Below the pieces are notes generated by a model. It was given only the letters and a program-made list of their open reading frames with translations. It had not been told where the DNA came from and did not search any database. The translations under genes and the position numbers were made by a program. This document shows positions 22,406 through 33,785 of a DNA stretch of 64,000 nucleotides, piece by piece. The first letter of the stretch is position 1. The number at the start of each line of letters is the position of its first letter. The DNA comes from Leuctra nigra (taxonomy: Eukaryota; Arthropoda; Insecta; Plecoptera; Leuctridae). The DNA lies in the NCBI GenBank assembly GCA_934045905.1, contig OW203768.1:7592316-7656315 (forward strand). The letters run 5' to 3'.

Positions 22406-22761
22406 GAGACGTGCACATGGTCCGCAACATCCATCCTCGCTACATCAAGAGCAGCATCCGGCCGTTCCAATGCAACACCTGCTTCCGCAGCTACAAGCAC
22501 AAGACATCCTTGGCCAAGCACGCCAAGTACGAGTGCGGCAAACCCCGCCAGTTTCCGTGCCCCCAGTGCGAGTATGTATCGGCGTTGAAAGAGAACCTTA
22601 AGGCGCATTTCAAGCGCATCCATGCCCCGCTGCCGGGGGACGCCGGTGAGGCGGCAGGAGGGGGTGGGTCGCCGGGCCCGGGAGCGTCGCCGGTGTCACA
22701 GGAGGCGCCGGAGTATACGCTCGTGCCCATATCAGCACCTCCAGAGAGTAACAAAAATTAA
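22406..22761 (+). CDS. lola: lola-type two-finger exon, VSALKE family, GC-rich with Gly/Pro tail
   Basis: After GTGTTCCAG the frame gives DVHMVRNIHPRYIKSSIRP, finger 1 at about residue 23 (C2HC; CFRSYKHKTSL, KYECGKPRQF) and finger 2 (C2H2; CPQCEYVSALKENLKAHFKRIH). A tail of about 50 residues rich in Gly, Pro and Ala ends at TAA. Codon third positions are strongly G/C, unlike neighbouring exons, and the tail has CpG-dense DNA. This pattern suggests strong selection or older origin; it looks to me like the most conserved-type isoform of the set. A poly(A) signal is at 23045-23050. Confidence 0.87.
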
Positions 22762-24110
22762 AATTTTGTTTTTTATTTTTTTAAATTTGGATCAAAGAAA
22801 TTTAGTGTAATGAGCGATTTCTTTGGTTTTATTAAGAGTAATTTGGTAGATATTGTCATTAGCGGGAAATTTGGGTGCTCCCATAAAAAGGCTACATTCC
22901 TGGCGCCGTCTTTTGTCATTGGGTTAGCTGTTTGTGACATAACTTAATAACTTGTTACAATCATCTTTAGCGTATTGTAAGTTGTGAAATATTAACATCT
23001 TATAGGTCCAAGATTATTACGAAAATTTTCGTCCAATTGAGATAAATAAAATCGATTATATGTCAAACATGTTTATAAATTATAATTATGTTAACTTAGG
23101 TCGGGCATTTCCAATTAAAAAGTAATTGTGAGAAACACCAATGATTTGGGGGAAGTTAAGTCTAACATTTGGTCCTAAAGTTGGTAATATACCTGATCTA
23201 GTGTTTTAAATTAATTGTATTATGTAATTTATTAAGATACTTTTACAGTATTCGCTGTAATTTTGTATCTTATTTCTTTAGTATGCTATTATTGGTTAAT
23301 TTATGGAAAAGTTGGAGAAAGTCCAGACAATAGATTCTCTGATCCCCATGTTCTTTCTTTCATTTTCCTAATATACAGCTTGGTCATTAGCATATTTAGT
23401 TTCAATCTTTAAGATATTTAGTTAGTTTCAGAACAGCTTGTAATAGTTTCTGCTTTACCACATTAGGTATATTAGTGCAATGATTATAGCTAAATGCCAA
23501 TCATTCCAATGCTTGTTGAATAGACATAGACTGTAGTAGCGGGTACGGTATTATGAATAGGTATAATGTGTAATAATGTGTCCATAGAGTAGTTGCTTTA
23601 TAATTAGATTAAGAAATCTATCATTATACTAGTTGAATACAGAATACGGATTCATGTTGAAGTAGATGTTATACGACCATGTATAATTTCTTTGGGAAAA
23701 ATAAAAGGCATTTCTTCTAAACTGAATTTAATTTCTTTGAGAATGACTTTTCCTGTACATGTATATCTATATTTTGTATTTTTCTCCACTATACAACAGG
23801 TACAAATGTGCAAATTAATTTAGTCTAAAACAATTTAACTTGAGCCGCACACCCAACTCATTGCTTAAATTTTCAAGTTCAACATAATTTTTTATATGTA
23901 CTACATTAATGTAGCAAATTTCATATTATAGGTAAACTTACTACAAATTTTATTCCAGTAAACTATGAATAGAATAGAATTTCTCTCCATCAAATTTTTG
24001 ACATAGTATCGAGTTAACAATTTTTATTAAATGGAATTAAAATGATCTCTGTTGTAACGCAAGGATTATGAAACTGTAACCTTTAACTTGCTAATTTCTT
24101 CTGTTTTCAG
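22762..24110. other. AT-rich spacer
   Basis: Contains likely poly(A) signals at 23045-23050 and 23700-23705. No gene or clear transposon is seen. Confidence 0.45.
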
Positions 24111-24343
24111 GCGACACCTCGTGGATATCCTACAATGCCGAGCGCAACCACCGAGGCCCTCCTTACACATGCCAGACTTGTGGCAAGAGCTACAGACACT
24201 CGTCCTCTCTTTGCAACCACACGAAATACGAGTGCGGGAAAGAGCCCAGTTTTCTGTGTACAGTGTGTCCGTACAGAGCTAAAAGAAAGTCTGCTCTGCA
24301 AAATCATATTGCTTCTTTCAAACATAACCCTGAACCAATGTAA
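24111..24343 (+). CDS. lola: lola-type two-finger alternative 3' exon
   Basis: A TTCTGTTTTCAG acceptor opens GDTSWISYNAERNHRGPPYTC in phase 1. Finger 1 starts at about residue 21 (C2HC; KSYRHSSSL, KYECGKEPSF). Finger 2 has CxxC and YRAKRKSALQNH, but the last His comes after five residues (H-x5-H). The frame stops at TAA 24341-24343, and AATAAA follows at 24349-24354. It is related to the pair at 24748 and 25777. Confidence 0.83.
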
Positions 24344-24747
24344 TTTTAAATAAATACAATTTCTTTTGGCAAATCTTGTATAATAAATTAAAAAATACAT
24401 TCTTATTTACGACTATTTCTGAACTGATTTTGCAACCAGCTACTACTTTCCTTGTGTACGTCAATTCTTGTCTGTAACATGTTATTTTCTGTATCGCCTT
24501 AGACATTGGGCGCATGCAAACCCTCTTAACGTGTAATTGTAGGTATGTTCAAGGTATTATTGCATGCATCAGTTTGTTTGGATGCCATTAATATACCAAA
24601 TATGTGATCGTAACAAATACTCTGGATAATACGTTATTTGGAACTGTGTTTTTATTAAAGTGAAGTACCACTCCAAACAAATTGTCCTATATCACCGCCA
24701 AATGTTTGTAATGTAATAAATCTAATTAATGTGTCTCTATTTTCCAG

Positions 24748-24998
24748 GTATTATTGGAACAATGGTTGGGGATCTTGTCTCATCGTGGACGGGGACAAAA
24801 GGTCCGCCATATTTCTGCGAAACTTGTGGAAAATCTTACAAACACCTCTCGTCTTTGTACAACCACGAGAAGTTTGAATGCGGCCAAGAGCCACGCTTCT
24901 CTTGTCACATGTGCAACTATAAAGCTAAACGACGATGGTCGCTGAAATCTCATATTCTCTTGACACATAAATATGAAACTACTAATTTGATGCCATGA
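24748..24998 (+). CDS. lola: lola-type two-finger alternative 3' exon
   Basis: The acceptor is TATTTTCCAG. The linker GIIGTMVGDLVSSW leads to finger 1 at about residue 24 (C2HC; KSYKHLSSL, KFECGQEPRF) and finger 2 (C2H2; CHMCNYKAKRRWSLKSHILLTH), with tail KYETTNLMP and TGA. AATAAA is at 25019-25024. The exon at 25777 is a tandem duplicate by linker, fingers and 3' flank. Confidence 0.86.
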
Positions 24999-25451
24999 CT
25001 CTGTAATTCGACTGTGACAATAAAGAGCTTGATATGAATTGGGTGGGTTACTCGTATGCTTATTTTTATAATCAAGTGTTTGCTGCCAATAGTTCTACAT
25101 TTTATGTTATGTTTAATTGATAAAAGTAAAAATTACAAAACGGCTGAGGTTACAAAAACTGGACCTAAGAAGAATGGAGAATACGCAAATACAGTGCATG
25201 AAGTGCTATGTACAATAATCGAAATAATCATGGTGAGGTTCACAGTTAATATCTAAGATCTCATATGTAAATGTATAATGTCTAAATTTCACAAACGAGA
25301 TGGGAATTGCTGTGGAAAAGAAGCAAAAATGTTTATTAGTGGTAATGGCAGAGTTTGAATTCTAAGTTATGATTGCTCAATTCAACATGTCACTAGACGT
25401 TTGCAACAATCGTCTATGTTTTTTTAGACATCTATGGTTTGTAACAAGGTA

Positions 25452-25658
25452 CACTCCTGGACACTGAAATTGGTCCGCGGTCAATGTTTAAGTGACACTA
25501 CGGTTAGAATTTAACATTTATTTTAATGTAATTTTTTGGCACATAGACCGGATGACTAGTGTGAGTTTAGGGCCGAAAATTACTTTAAATAAATAATAAA
25601 TACTAGCCTAGGAGTCAAGTGAATATTGACTGCGGACCATTTTCCGTGTCCAGGAGTG
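25452..25658. mobile_element. Mariner-like MITE with TA duplication and paralogous empty site
   Basis: Inverted ends begin CACTCCTGGACAC and pair with the complementary end. TA flanks it at 25450-25451 and 25659-25660. The duplicate locus near 26094-26125 shows the uninterrupted site: CAAGGTA joined to CCCGAACG. Confidence 0.85.
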
Positions 25659-25776
25659 TACCTGAACGCGATTCTTGGTGGTTGGTTACTAACTATGCTT
25701 ATTGTGGACCTTGCTCTGACATGACTCGGACATTCCCTAGCGATTCAATCTAATATAATGTGCATGTATTTTCCAG

Positions 25777-26003
25777 GTACATTTGGAGCAATGTTTGGAG
25801 ATCGTTTCTCTTCAGTAAAGTCTACTAATAGCCCGTCATTTGTCTGCCAAGTGTGTGGAAAGTCTTACAAACACATCCAGTCTTTACGCAACCATGAGAC
25901 CTTCGAGTGCCTTCAAGAACGGCGTTTCCCTTGTAATTTGTGCAATTATAGAGCTAAAAGACCATGTACACTGAAATTGCATGTTCAAAGAATGCACAAA
26001 TAA
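25777..26003 (+). CDS. lola: lola-type two-finger alternative 3' exon, duplicate of the 24748 exon
   Basis: A TGTATTTTCCAG acceptor leads into [14 protein letters not shown], parallel to the preceding exon, then finger 1 at about residue 24 (C2[21 protein letters not shown]) and finger 2 (C2H2; [22 protein letters not shown]). The glycine after the finger-1 cysteine is leucine here. TAA is the stop and AATAAA is at 26053-26058. The 3' flank is duplicated too. Confidence 0.86.
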
Positions 26004-26566
26004 AACGACCTATTTGTTGCTACTCTTATTTGTACGTACGTCCAAAGTTAACAATAAAGAACTGCGTTTTATTTTAAATGTTGTGGTTTGTAGCAAGGTA
26101 CCCGAACGTGACTCATGGTGGTTACTATTATTTCCTTATTTATGATGATGTATGCCTGAACTACTAGTATAGATGTTCTCGGGTTTTATTGGCAATTATG
26201 GAAATACCTTCATGGTGGATGTTTCAATTAAATTGCATACTATTTTAACAGATTTAAGTTAAGCATCACAAAGGAAAATGCGAAGTCCAGTTGATCGTTA
26301 CCTTCACATTCATATCTTTGATAGATTACATCATTTTGTCTTGTTGTTTATTTTCCTACTTTCCTTTTTTGTAGAGTGAACAAAGTCACAATTTGCATTT
26401 ATGAACTTTCAGTTTATATCTTATCTGTGTTTGCATTTTATCGACACCATCTTAATTGGAAGTGGGGTTCCTATTTAGAACTTCTTTGTTGGGATATTTT
26501 CTTATTTTTAAAGCAGGACATAGTGACATACTAGCGCCTACCTGGCGACAAGCGAGACTCAGCACA

Positions 26567-26696
26567 TGGATCGTGTAACTTTTGTCAACAGTCGATCGAC
26601 AACTCTTCTGGGAGCATAACATTGGCACGTCATAGGGAGTCAATGCTAATCTCTCATAAGAGTCGTCGATCGTTAGTCGAGCAAAGTTATACGATC
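26567..26696. repeat. Imperfect inverted repeat
   Basis: TCGTGTAACTTTTGTCAACA with GATCGACAACTCT pairs with AGAGTCGTCGATCG and AAAGTTATACGA downstream. It may be the core of a small MITE just upstream of the 26759 exon. Confidence 0.5.
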
Positions 26697-26758
26697 GCAG
26701 TGCCAGAGTCTGCTACATCATAGTGTCCTCCACTAACACCTCTTCTGTTTGCTTCCAG

Positions 26759-26979
26759 TTCCGTGGGGTTCTTACATATCTGCGCGCACCCGCAGGTTTT
26801 CAGTCAGTTGCGCCGACTGTAATCGACTCTACACACACTCGGGCGCTCTGCGGAGTCACAGACTCTACGAGTGCGGGAAAGAACCGACGTGGCAATGTCC
26901 GCATTGCGAGTACCGAGCGCACAGACAGTGCTCGTTGCAGAGACATATCGCCCGCATGCATGCGAAGAGCGGCAAATAG
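26759..26979 (+). CDS. lola: lola-type two-finger alternative 3' exon
   Basis: The acceptor is GTTTGCTTCCAG. It reads PWGSYISARTRRFSVSC; finger 1 starts at about residue 18 (C2HC; RLYTHSGAL, RLYECGKEPTW), finger 2 is C2H2 (CPHCEYRAHRQCSLQRHIARMH), and a basic tail AKSGK precedes TAG. It pairs with the exon at 28659 (shared RLYECGKEPT and CPHC.YRA.R.C). No AATAAA is seen nearby. Confidence 0.86.
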
Positions 26980-28658
26980 GGTAGTGTCACTCATCTTAGA
27001 ACCACAGCGAATGTACGGCAACTGAACAGTTAATGAACGTATTCCATCATCATCTCCCCCATCCCCGATTGGACAGCATCTCCCCCACCCCTCTTTAGTC
27101 CGTTAGTCCGTGCAGACCCCTTGACTCCGTCTTCCTTCTTGACTCTCACATCCGTATCAAACAAAAGGGTAGAAATATATTTGCAGATATATTTTAGTAA
27201 ATATTGTTTAAGCGGATCTAAAGCCGTCACTTGACAGTTAGCACTCGGAGACTTCCACCTATTCCTCCATCTTAAGAAATTTCTCTGTTCAGCGTTTTGA
27301 TGACGATGATGAAGTGCAAAATGAAGCTACAAAATCTAATGACGCTTGTCGGCTGATGTCTCGATAATAGTGTAGAAAATTGTGCCGCGCATCTTAAAGT
27401 GCCTCAATGATTGTGGATACTGTATTGATAAATGGTTTGAATTTAGAATTTGATTAAAATATCTATTTCAAATATATTCCGTTGCCTTCTTTTAACATCC
27501 TAACTGAAATTACTTCCCGAAGAGCCCTAGCACTTTATTCTTGTCACGGTCATAATACGAGTAGATTAGGGTGCTGCAAGACAAAAGAGTATGCCTCAGA
27601 CTACTAGAACCCACCGGGGCAAACGTTCCATGAAGTTTAGCAACAGCCAGCGGAAGTTCGTGAGCTGGCCGTTAAAAAGGCGCTTCGAGGCTGAAGCGAA
27701 CTGACCAGCGCTGAGAGCTTAGAGGAATAAGTGGTGCCCAACTTATTCCTCTAAGCTGAAAGCCCCGGACATTCTCTTAACTAAGACAACGCTCAGTGAT
27801 ATACGTTAATAAGCTAACCATTTTCGAGCACGTATGTACTGCTCATTTACTCTTCAGATGCGGGTTTGCACCTTACCAGTCGTGTTGACTGTCTCATTCA
27901 CGTGTGATTTCCAGTGGAGCTTGGAGTCAAGAGTGACACCGAGATAGACGTTGATCAGCGACCACGTGATCAGGCACCATCTTGGTGGATCTTCGGACGT
28001 GTTTGCGTCCTGCTCTGGATGAAGATGAAGATCTGTGGAGGGTTGATGACTATTCGATTGCTACCAAATAACCTTATTTCATTGTAAGCATATTGTATCG
28101 AGCTGCTGTGGGATGCAAGATGTACAAATGATACATGTGTAGAGATGTAATTCGGTAATATTATTGTGGTATTACGGTAATTTTACCAAGCAATTTTACG
28201 GTTTATTACATTTTTTTGTATTACCCAGTAGGTACCTACATTTTGTATTTTAAACTTGGAAGGATCATGCAAATGTAGTCAAATATCTGATAAAAGTGCA
28301 CGGAAATTCGTATTAGTCGTTTACACTCCTAGTAGGTAGAGAAGTAAATAGCTCGGAAATTAACCATGATCGATTTATACCCGAAACTCACATTTTTCCA
28401 AATATTACCAATTTTACCAGATTTTTGTAATATTACCGGTAAAATAACTGGTAATATTAAAAAATTTTAAACTACCGGTAATTTTACATCATTTTACATC
28501 TTTTACATCTTGACCTGTGTTATCCGCACACAAATCAAGCTCGGTATTTGTATTACAATGAGAATGTCGTTTGAAAGGGGTGAATTGTGGAAGGTGCTCA
28601 ATGTCAACCGTTCGCTTTATCACGTCCTCCACTAACTCCGTGTTATGTTTCCTTTCAG
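26980..28658. other. Spacer with hairpin and low-complexity tract
   Basis: A hairpin lies at 27717-27757. The stretch at 28150-28510 repeats GTAATATTAC/TTTTACC motifs. No gene is supported. Confidence 0.45.
27717..27757. repeat. Perfect-stem hairpin
   Basis: AGCTTAGAGGAATAAGT faces its exact complement ACTTATTCCTCTAAGCT over a loop of about 7 bases. Role unknown. Confidence 0.75.
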
Positions 28659-28873
28659 TCTCGTGGACTGCGAACGGATTGAACGGAAGCGACGAGTTTC
28701 CTTGTCCCGACTGTACTCGAAGCTACAAGCACTCGAGCTCTCTGCGCAACCACAGACTCTACGAGTGCGGGAAAGAACCGACGTTTCAATGTCCTCATTG
28801 TGCGTACCGAGCGCAGAGAAGATGCTATTTGAAGCGACATGTCGTGCGCAAGCATTCGACATACGACATATAG
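28659..28873 (+). CDS. lola: lola-type two-finger alternative 3' exon
   Basis: A TGTTTCCTTTCAG acceptor leads into SWTANGLNGSDEFPC. Finger 1 starts at about residue 16 (C2HC; RSYKHSSSL, RLYECGKEPTF); finger 2 is C2H2 (CPHCAYRAQRRCYLKRHVVRKH); the short tail STYDI ends at TAG. AATAAA is at 29221-29226. It is the closest relative of the 26759 exon, including the linker between fingers. Confidence 0.86.
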
Positions 28874-29869
28874 AGTCAGTCCGTCTGTAGTCCACGCACG
28901 GCCATATTCTTCACAGGAGCAATTACTCAATGGATTGTGAAATCTTTACTCGAAGCCTCCTTTTGAACAAAACTGTTGTGACCTTGTGGCAACCGTTTTT
29001 AAAGGCATATTTAACTTCTCTCTAAATACTTTTTTTTAGCAATGTCCCTTGCTTGGCTGTCATGTCAATTTCTCAAACACGAAAGTATTACCGTTTTTAA
29101 GTCTTAAAATATTGATATATTGATATATTGGTTTTGAATCTATCCTTGATAAAAAAAAAATGCGAATTAATTGTTATGTTATTGAAAAACGACCAATCGT
29201 TCGTTCATTTCGCTTATTAAAATAAAAGTTCTTGTGATTCATCTAGATGGAGCTTTCCCTAAAATAGAAGCACACGACTATTTCTTGTTAATACCAAGTA
29301 CATATTTAATACTCTGTATTATTTTGAATTACTATTAAAAGTTTTCCCGTTGACGTTTTCAAACTGAAATGTGTATAACTTATTTTAGATGTTATTATTA
29401 TGATTTCATGTTCCAGACTTTTCCGCTAGGCGTATACATTTTATCGATGACCCAATTCCTCGTAGTCTCGTTAATTTCAAAAAATCTGAAATTCAATCAT
29501 TCTTGATGGTGAAGGTTTCGCCGGTTTTGGTTTCAACCTCTTGATCTCTTTATCATTTCCAATGCTAATCCATTTAGTGTTTTCTAATCTAATAATACCG
29601 CTCAGATTAGTTTTAATACAACGAAACCGTGTGTATGGGCGACAAAAGTTTGTCAGCTATTACACTTTTGCACTATGAAGATGGAACATGTCTTTAATTT
29701 GCTTTAACAAAATATTTGGTTTTTTGTTCTAATTCTTCCGATTGTTGTATCAATCTGAATAAATTGTACATAACATGAGGGACACCACATGATATTTTTT
29801 GAGTTTTTTTGAAAGGGGGTTCGGTATTCTTTCTATTATGTTCACGCAAATATATTTATTCAGTTTGAG
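28874..29869. other. AT-rich spacer
   Basis: No finger exon is seen. A phase-compatible frame after a TTCCAG at about 29417 is only about 43 codons long, with no Cys/His pattern. Confidence 0.4.
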
Positions 29870-30196
29870 CAGGCGCGTAGGAAGGGGGGGGGGGGATGGA
29901 GGGAAAATCCCCCCCTCTGATTCAATTCCCCTCCCTATGTTCTTATACATTTATGTGTCAAGAAAAAAATTTGCTTAAAAAATGTTAAAATCGCGTAGAA
30001 ATGCACCAAATTAATGTCTGAAATTCAAAAAAAATCCGGGGCTGTGCGCCCGGACTCGCATTTTGCTGGGAGGCCCTCCCCCCAGGCTCCCCACTGTCTT
30101 CGCGGACACTAGTATCTCCATCTCAATATTATTGAGAATATTATTTACAATATTATTCCCCCCCCCCCCTTTGCAAATTTAGTTCCTACGCGCCTG
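29870..30196. mobile_element. hAT-like MITE with 8-bp duplication
   Basis: Ends CAGGCGCGTAGGAA and TTCCTACGCGCCTG are exact inverses, flanked by AGTTTGAG at 29862-29869 and 30197-30204. The interior has G and C runs. It ends about 106 bases before the next exon. Confidence 0.88.
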
Positions 30197-30302
30197 AGTT
30201 TGAGAATCATGGTCTGAGAACTGACACGCCCGGCCACCAGTTTGTCTGCTGTGGACTCTAAAGATGAATGTTCCTCCAGATGACTGTGTGTTCGTGTTAC
30301 AG

Positions 30303-30586
30303 AGATCATCACGTATCCCGACTACGTGCAGCTGCGACGCGAAGGCAACGGCGAGCGCAGATTCAAGTGCGCCTCGTGCTGCAAGAGTTACAAGGAGAAG
30401 AAGACGTTGAACAGCCACATCAAGTACGAATGCGGCAAACCACCGCAGTTCAGCTGTCCGCATTGTCCATATCGCTCCAAACAGAAGTCGCCGATCAAAA
30501 CTCATTTGAAGAAGTGGCACGGAATAATTACTATAGGAAATATTTCAACTGTGACAAATTCTGAACATTTTACGAATACAATTTGA
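30303..30586 (+). CDS. lola: lola-type two-finger alternative 3' exon
   Basis: The acceptor is GTTCGTGTTACAG. The linker IITYPDYVQLRREGNGERR leads to finger 1 at about residue 23 (C2HC; KSYKEKKTL, KYECGKPPQF) and finger 2 (C2H2; CPHCPYRSKQKSPIKTHLKKWH). The last part, GIITIGNISTVTNSEHFTNTI, is AT-rich and hydroxyl-rich, unlike other tails, and may be recruited 3' sequence. TGA ends the frame. Confidence 0.85.
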
Positions 30587-31182
30587 TAAAATTTATTAAG
30601 TAACATATATGCACACTATGTGAGCTTTTTGTGAATTATATATTAACGTCACTTTTGTCGCCATGACTTAAAACAAGCAATTTTCATCGAACAAGGATTT
30701 ATTCAATGTATACGAAATCTTAATACAAATTGTATTTTAGTAAACCTCGGGTATTATGCGGTGTGAAAAATCGTAGTTACAACAAAATATCATGATATTA
30801 TTATTAGTATTGGCAAAATATTGGGTATTTACTGTATATTTATTTTTATGAAAACTGTCGAGTTATTCGTATTATTAGTTAACGACTGTAAAAGCTCATG
30901 CACTTTGATAAAATATAGTGATTAACTTGACTTACCTTGTACGTTGATCTTAATTAATACCTCAAATTTAATACCTTTAGGCTACGGAGCAAAAGTTCGT
31001 TGAATTTGTAATTTTGTTTATGTATTCAGTGCTGAGCTGGGTGGAACCTGGTCTTCATTCTAGGAGAAACCCTGGGAGGTCATTCACGAAACTTTTTGAC
31101 GGTGTTACCAGGGGCGGCCAATGTTATTTCTTATGGGACTACAAGCTAACCCAAAGCTAACCCCGCTTCGTGAATGAGGCCT
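30587..31182. other. AT-rich spacer
   Basis: No gene or clear element is seen between the 30303 exon and the SINE copy at 31183. Confidence 0.4.
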
Positions 31183-31450
31183 CTGGCTTAACGTCGCACT
31201 GTTCTGCAGCGAGGCTAATGGCGACGGATGAATGATTATGAGGATGATTGGGAGATGATGGTGAAGATTAGGTAAGGATGGAAGGTGGGAAGGAGGCGGT
31301 CGTGGCCTTTTAGTAGGGTACCTTCCCAGCATTTGCCTGTCGACTGAGGGAAAACCACGAAAAAACCCCAGTCAGGAAGGACGGCCGCGGGAATCGAACC
31401 CGGGCCTCCGGAGTATAATATGCCTCGGGGCAAACAGAGAACCACAGCAC
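31183..31450 (-). mobile_element. tRNA-derived SINE, minus copy
   Basis: Read on the minus strand it contains the B box GGGTTCGATTCCC (about 31391-31403), then TTCCTGACTGGGG, GGCAAATGCTGGGAAGGTAC and the 3' motif CAGAACAGTGCGACGTTAAG. It matches 36855-37136 along its length. Confidence 0.85.
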
Positions 31451-31630
31451 TGTATGACAAGATATAGCGGAAGGGAAGGGGGATCCATCGGCATGCGGAA
31501 GTTTGTCTCGGAATAATTTCAAACCCCCGCGTATCTGTTTTGCACAAGTTCATTGCTATATGTTTACATTTGTACTTTCTCCAGGCTACAAAAACAATTC
31601 GTTCTAATATAGTGTTTCTTCTTGTTCCAG

Positions 31631-31959
31631 ACAGTTACATGATCATACCTCTTTCCTCTGGCAGCACTCGGTACGGCCAGAAGCGCTCTTTCCTCTGCGC
31701 CAATTGCAGCTCCACATTCCTGCACAAATCAACTCTTAACGTCCACCTCAAGTACTGCGGGAAACAATTAAAATTCCAGTGTCCAGTGTGTAAGAAGGTC
31801 TACAATCGAAAAGATAATCTGAACACGCATATCAGAAAGTCATGTGGACAGGAATATACTTGTCCTTACTGTGAGTTTCGTGCTAAGGAGAAGAAGCAGG
31901 TGGATAATCACTGTAAAAGCTATCATTTGGAACTTTACCTGAAGAATCGCTATAAATAA
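31631..31959 (+). CDS. lola: lola-type exon with three fingers
   Basis: A TCTTGTTCCAG acceptor leads into DSYMIIPLSSGSTRYGQKRSF. Finger 1 is C2HC with H-x3-C (STFLHKSTL, HLKYCGK). Finger 2 is also C2HC (CPVCKKVYNRKDNLNTH, H-x4-C, SCGQ). Finger 3 is C2H2 (CPYCEFRAKEKKQVDNHCKSYH). A short basic tail ends at TAA. Most exons here have only two fingers, so a duplication of the C2HC finger within the exon is likely. Confidence 0.85.
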
Positions 31960-32730
31960 TAATATGTATCATACAAGTGTTGTATCAATATGTATTCGAT
32001 GTGATTGCACAATCAAACGAGGTGTAATTGAAATAATTTAAAAGTTAAATACACCAAGATTAACTAATATCCTCCCGACATTTCGTAGTTATGATGTTTC
32101 ATCTCGATACACTTTTCAGTTGGCGTCTATCATGGCAGGGAATTATGTCTGATACTGACACTGTGAAATAAGTGGCTTGTTTCTCAAGAAATGTTGGCCA
32201 TTAGTACTGTATTCACGAATGTGACTACTTATAATGAACGATGTATTGATAATGTATACTATATTTTAAATAAATGCAAGGAAAATGATATTACTTACAT
32301 ACCTGAGTGATTTATGTAGATTTTAATAACAACACAAGTAGTTCGTAGTATGTAGATGTGGTATCTCTCATTTGAATGCAATTTAGAAAGGTACAAGCGA
32401 TGGGTTGGGGATCTTCAGTCAATCACAATGGAGAACAATAATTTTGCATTTTTTATGTACTTGCTAGAAATGTACTCTCCAAAGTGACTGAAACCATAGA
32501 AAGATTAAAATAAAACAAATGTTATACATCCTCTTCCCAGTGGTGAGCACCGCCCCAACTCACCAAATGGTAGTTGCCCCTCAAGAATACTTCAAATACT
32601 CAAATATAATGTCCTGTTAGCTTTTGTATTGTCCTACTGTGTATTGTAGTAAATAACTTGTGTTGTGCGAAGTTGCTTTTCTACACCACCAACAATCTAT
32701 TAATACTAACTAATATCTTATTATTTTCAG
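31960..32730. other. AT-rich spacer
   Basis: No supported gene. A poly(A)-like AATAAA is near 32270. Confidence 0.4.
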
Positions 32731-32954
32731 TGATTTACGCTGTTGGTTCCTCATGGCCTCGGGGCCCGACCGGTTCCGGACGATTCACTTGCACTGCTTG
32801 TCACCGTAGCTACAGTCAAATGACCAACCTCAAGACGCACATCAAGAACTTCTGTGGCAAAGAGCCGAGGTTTCAGTGTCCACATTGTCCGCACCGCGCC
32901 AAGCTCAAGACAGATATGATGCGTCATATCGATAGGAAGCATATTGACATTTAA
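32731..32954 (+). CDS. lola: lola-type two-finger alternative 3' exon
   Basis: The acceptor is TTATTATTTTCAG. A Gly/Pro/Ser linker (IYAVGSSWPRGPTGSGRF) precedes finger 1 (C2HC; RSYSQMTNL, KNFCGKEPRF) and finger 2 (C2H2; CPHCPHRAKLKTDMMRHIDRKH), then DI and TAA. Finger 1 ends F-C-G rather than E-C-G, the form that dominates downstream. It is the last finger exon before the non-finger module. Confidence 0.86.
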
Positions 32955-33082
32955 CAGCACTTGTTTTTAAATAGCTGGTAGAATGATGGTCATTTTGTAT
33001 ATTTCTTGACGATTGTTGGCGTGTAGTGCCGATGAATTAGTGTAGGTTCTAGTGCAAGTACATCATCACTTGTTTTGACTAT

Positions 33083-33137
33083 AAGCCGGTAGCGAGGCAC
33101 ATGTGTTACGGGGCTTGCCCTATACTCGCTACCGGTA
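33083..33137. repeat. Short inverted repeat
   Basis: AGCCGGTAGCGAG pairs with CTCGCTACCGG about 30 bases on, in the 3' flank of the preceding exon. Confidence 0.5.
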
Positions 33138-33690
33138 AGTGTACCTCTGTATGTATGTACATTTTAAAATAAATAATAATAATAATTTTCAGGAATTAGT
33201 AGATCGTCTTTCTTATTTTCTATAATTTTTCGATATTTCACGATGTGAGAGAAAGTAAAAGCCGAAAATAAGTATACGAATAAGAATAATAAGAATTAGT
33301 TTAAAGAATAATATATTTCGTAGAAGAAATAATGTGCATTGGAAATATTGACGTCAACCAAAAATAAATTATTTTAGATGGTTATCTGGTATGTTTTTTT
33401 TTTGCTAAAAACCATTTTATTGGAATTTCCTATTTTCTTTTCCGTGCTTGTGGAGGTGTTCTTTGGGGGGGAGGGGGAGGGGGGGTCTATTTTAAATGTA
33501 ATTTATATAAAGTTTGATTTGTTTTTAGCTCAATATGGCAGGTTTTGTCAGGTCTTTGAGCTTTTTTAATATTATAATATGATTGTATGTGTATTATTAC
33601 GATTGTCTCGGGGTACCTACTTATGAGTGATTCTAAAAAAAATCTGTGTATTGGCTGCTCTATTTTCTTTTAACAATGTTATTTTTCCAG

Positions 33691-33785
33691 GCTTCTATCA
33701 CACGGAAACGGTATACGTTCGCGAAGAAGCTTCGAGCAATCCTCTACCTTCCCAACCTATTGAAACTGAGAACTCCAACGCAAAT
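33691..33785 (+). CDS. Module exon 1
   Basis: The acceptor ATTTTTCCAG leaves two bases (GC) to complete the split codon. It encodes FYHTETVYVREEASS and a Pro/Ser/Glu-rich segment, then a GTACGT donor in phase 0. It contains no methionine. Confidence 0.7.

Noticed and set aside
22216..22623. Minus-strand open frame of 135 codons
   Set aside because: It is the antisense shadow of the GC-rich finger exon at 22406.
29417..29545. Phase-compatible frame after a TTCCAG
   Set aside because: Only about 43 codons with no Cys/His pattern; expected by chance in a long spacer.
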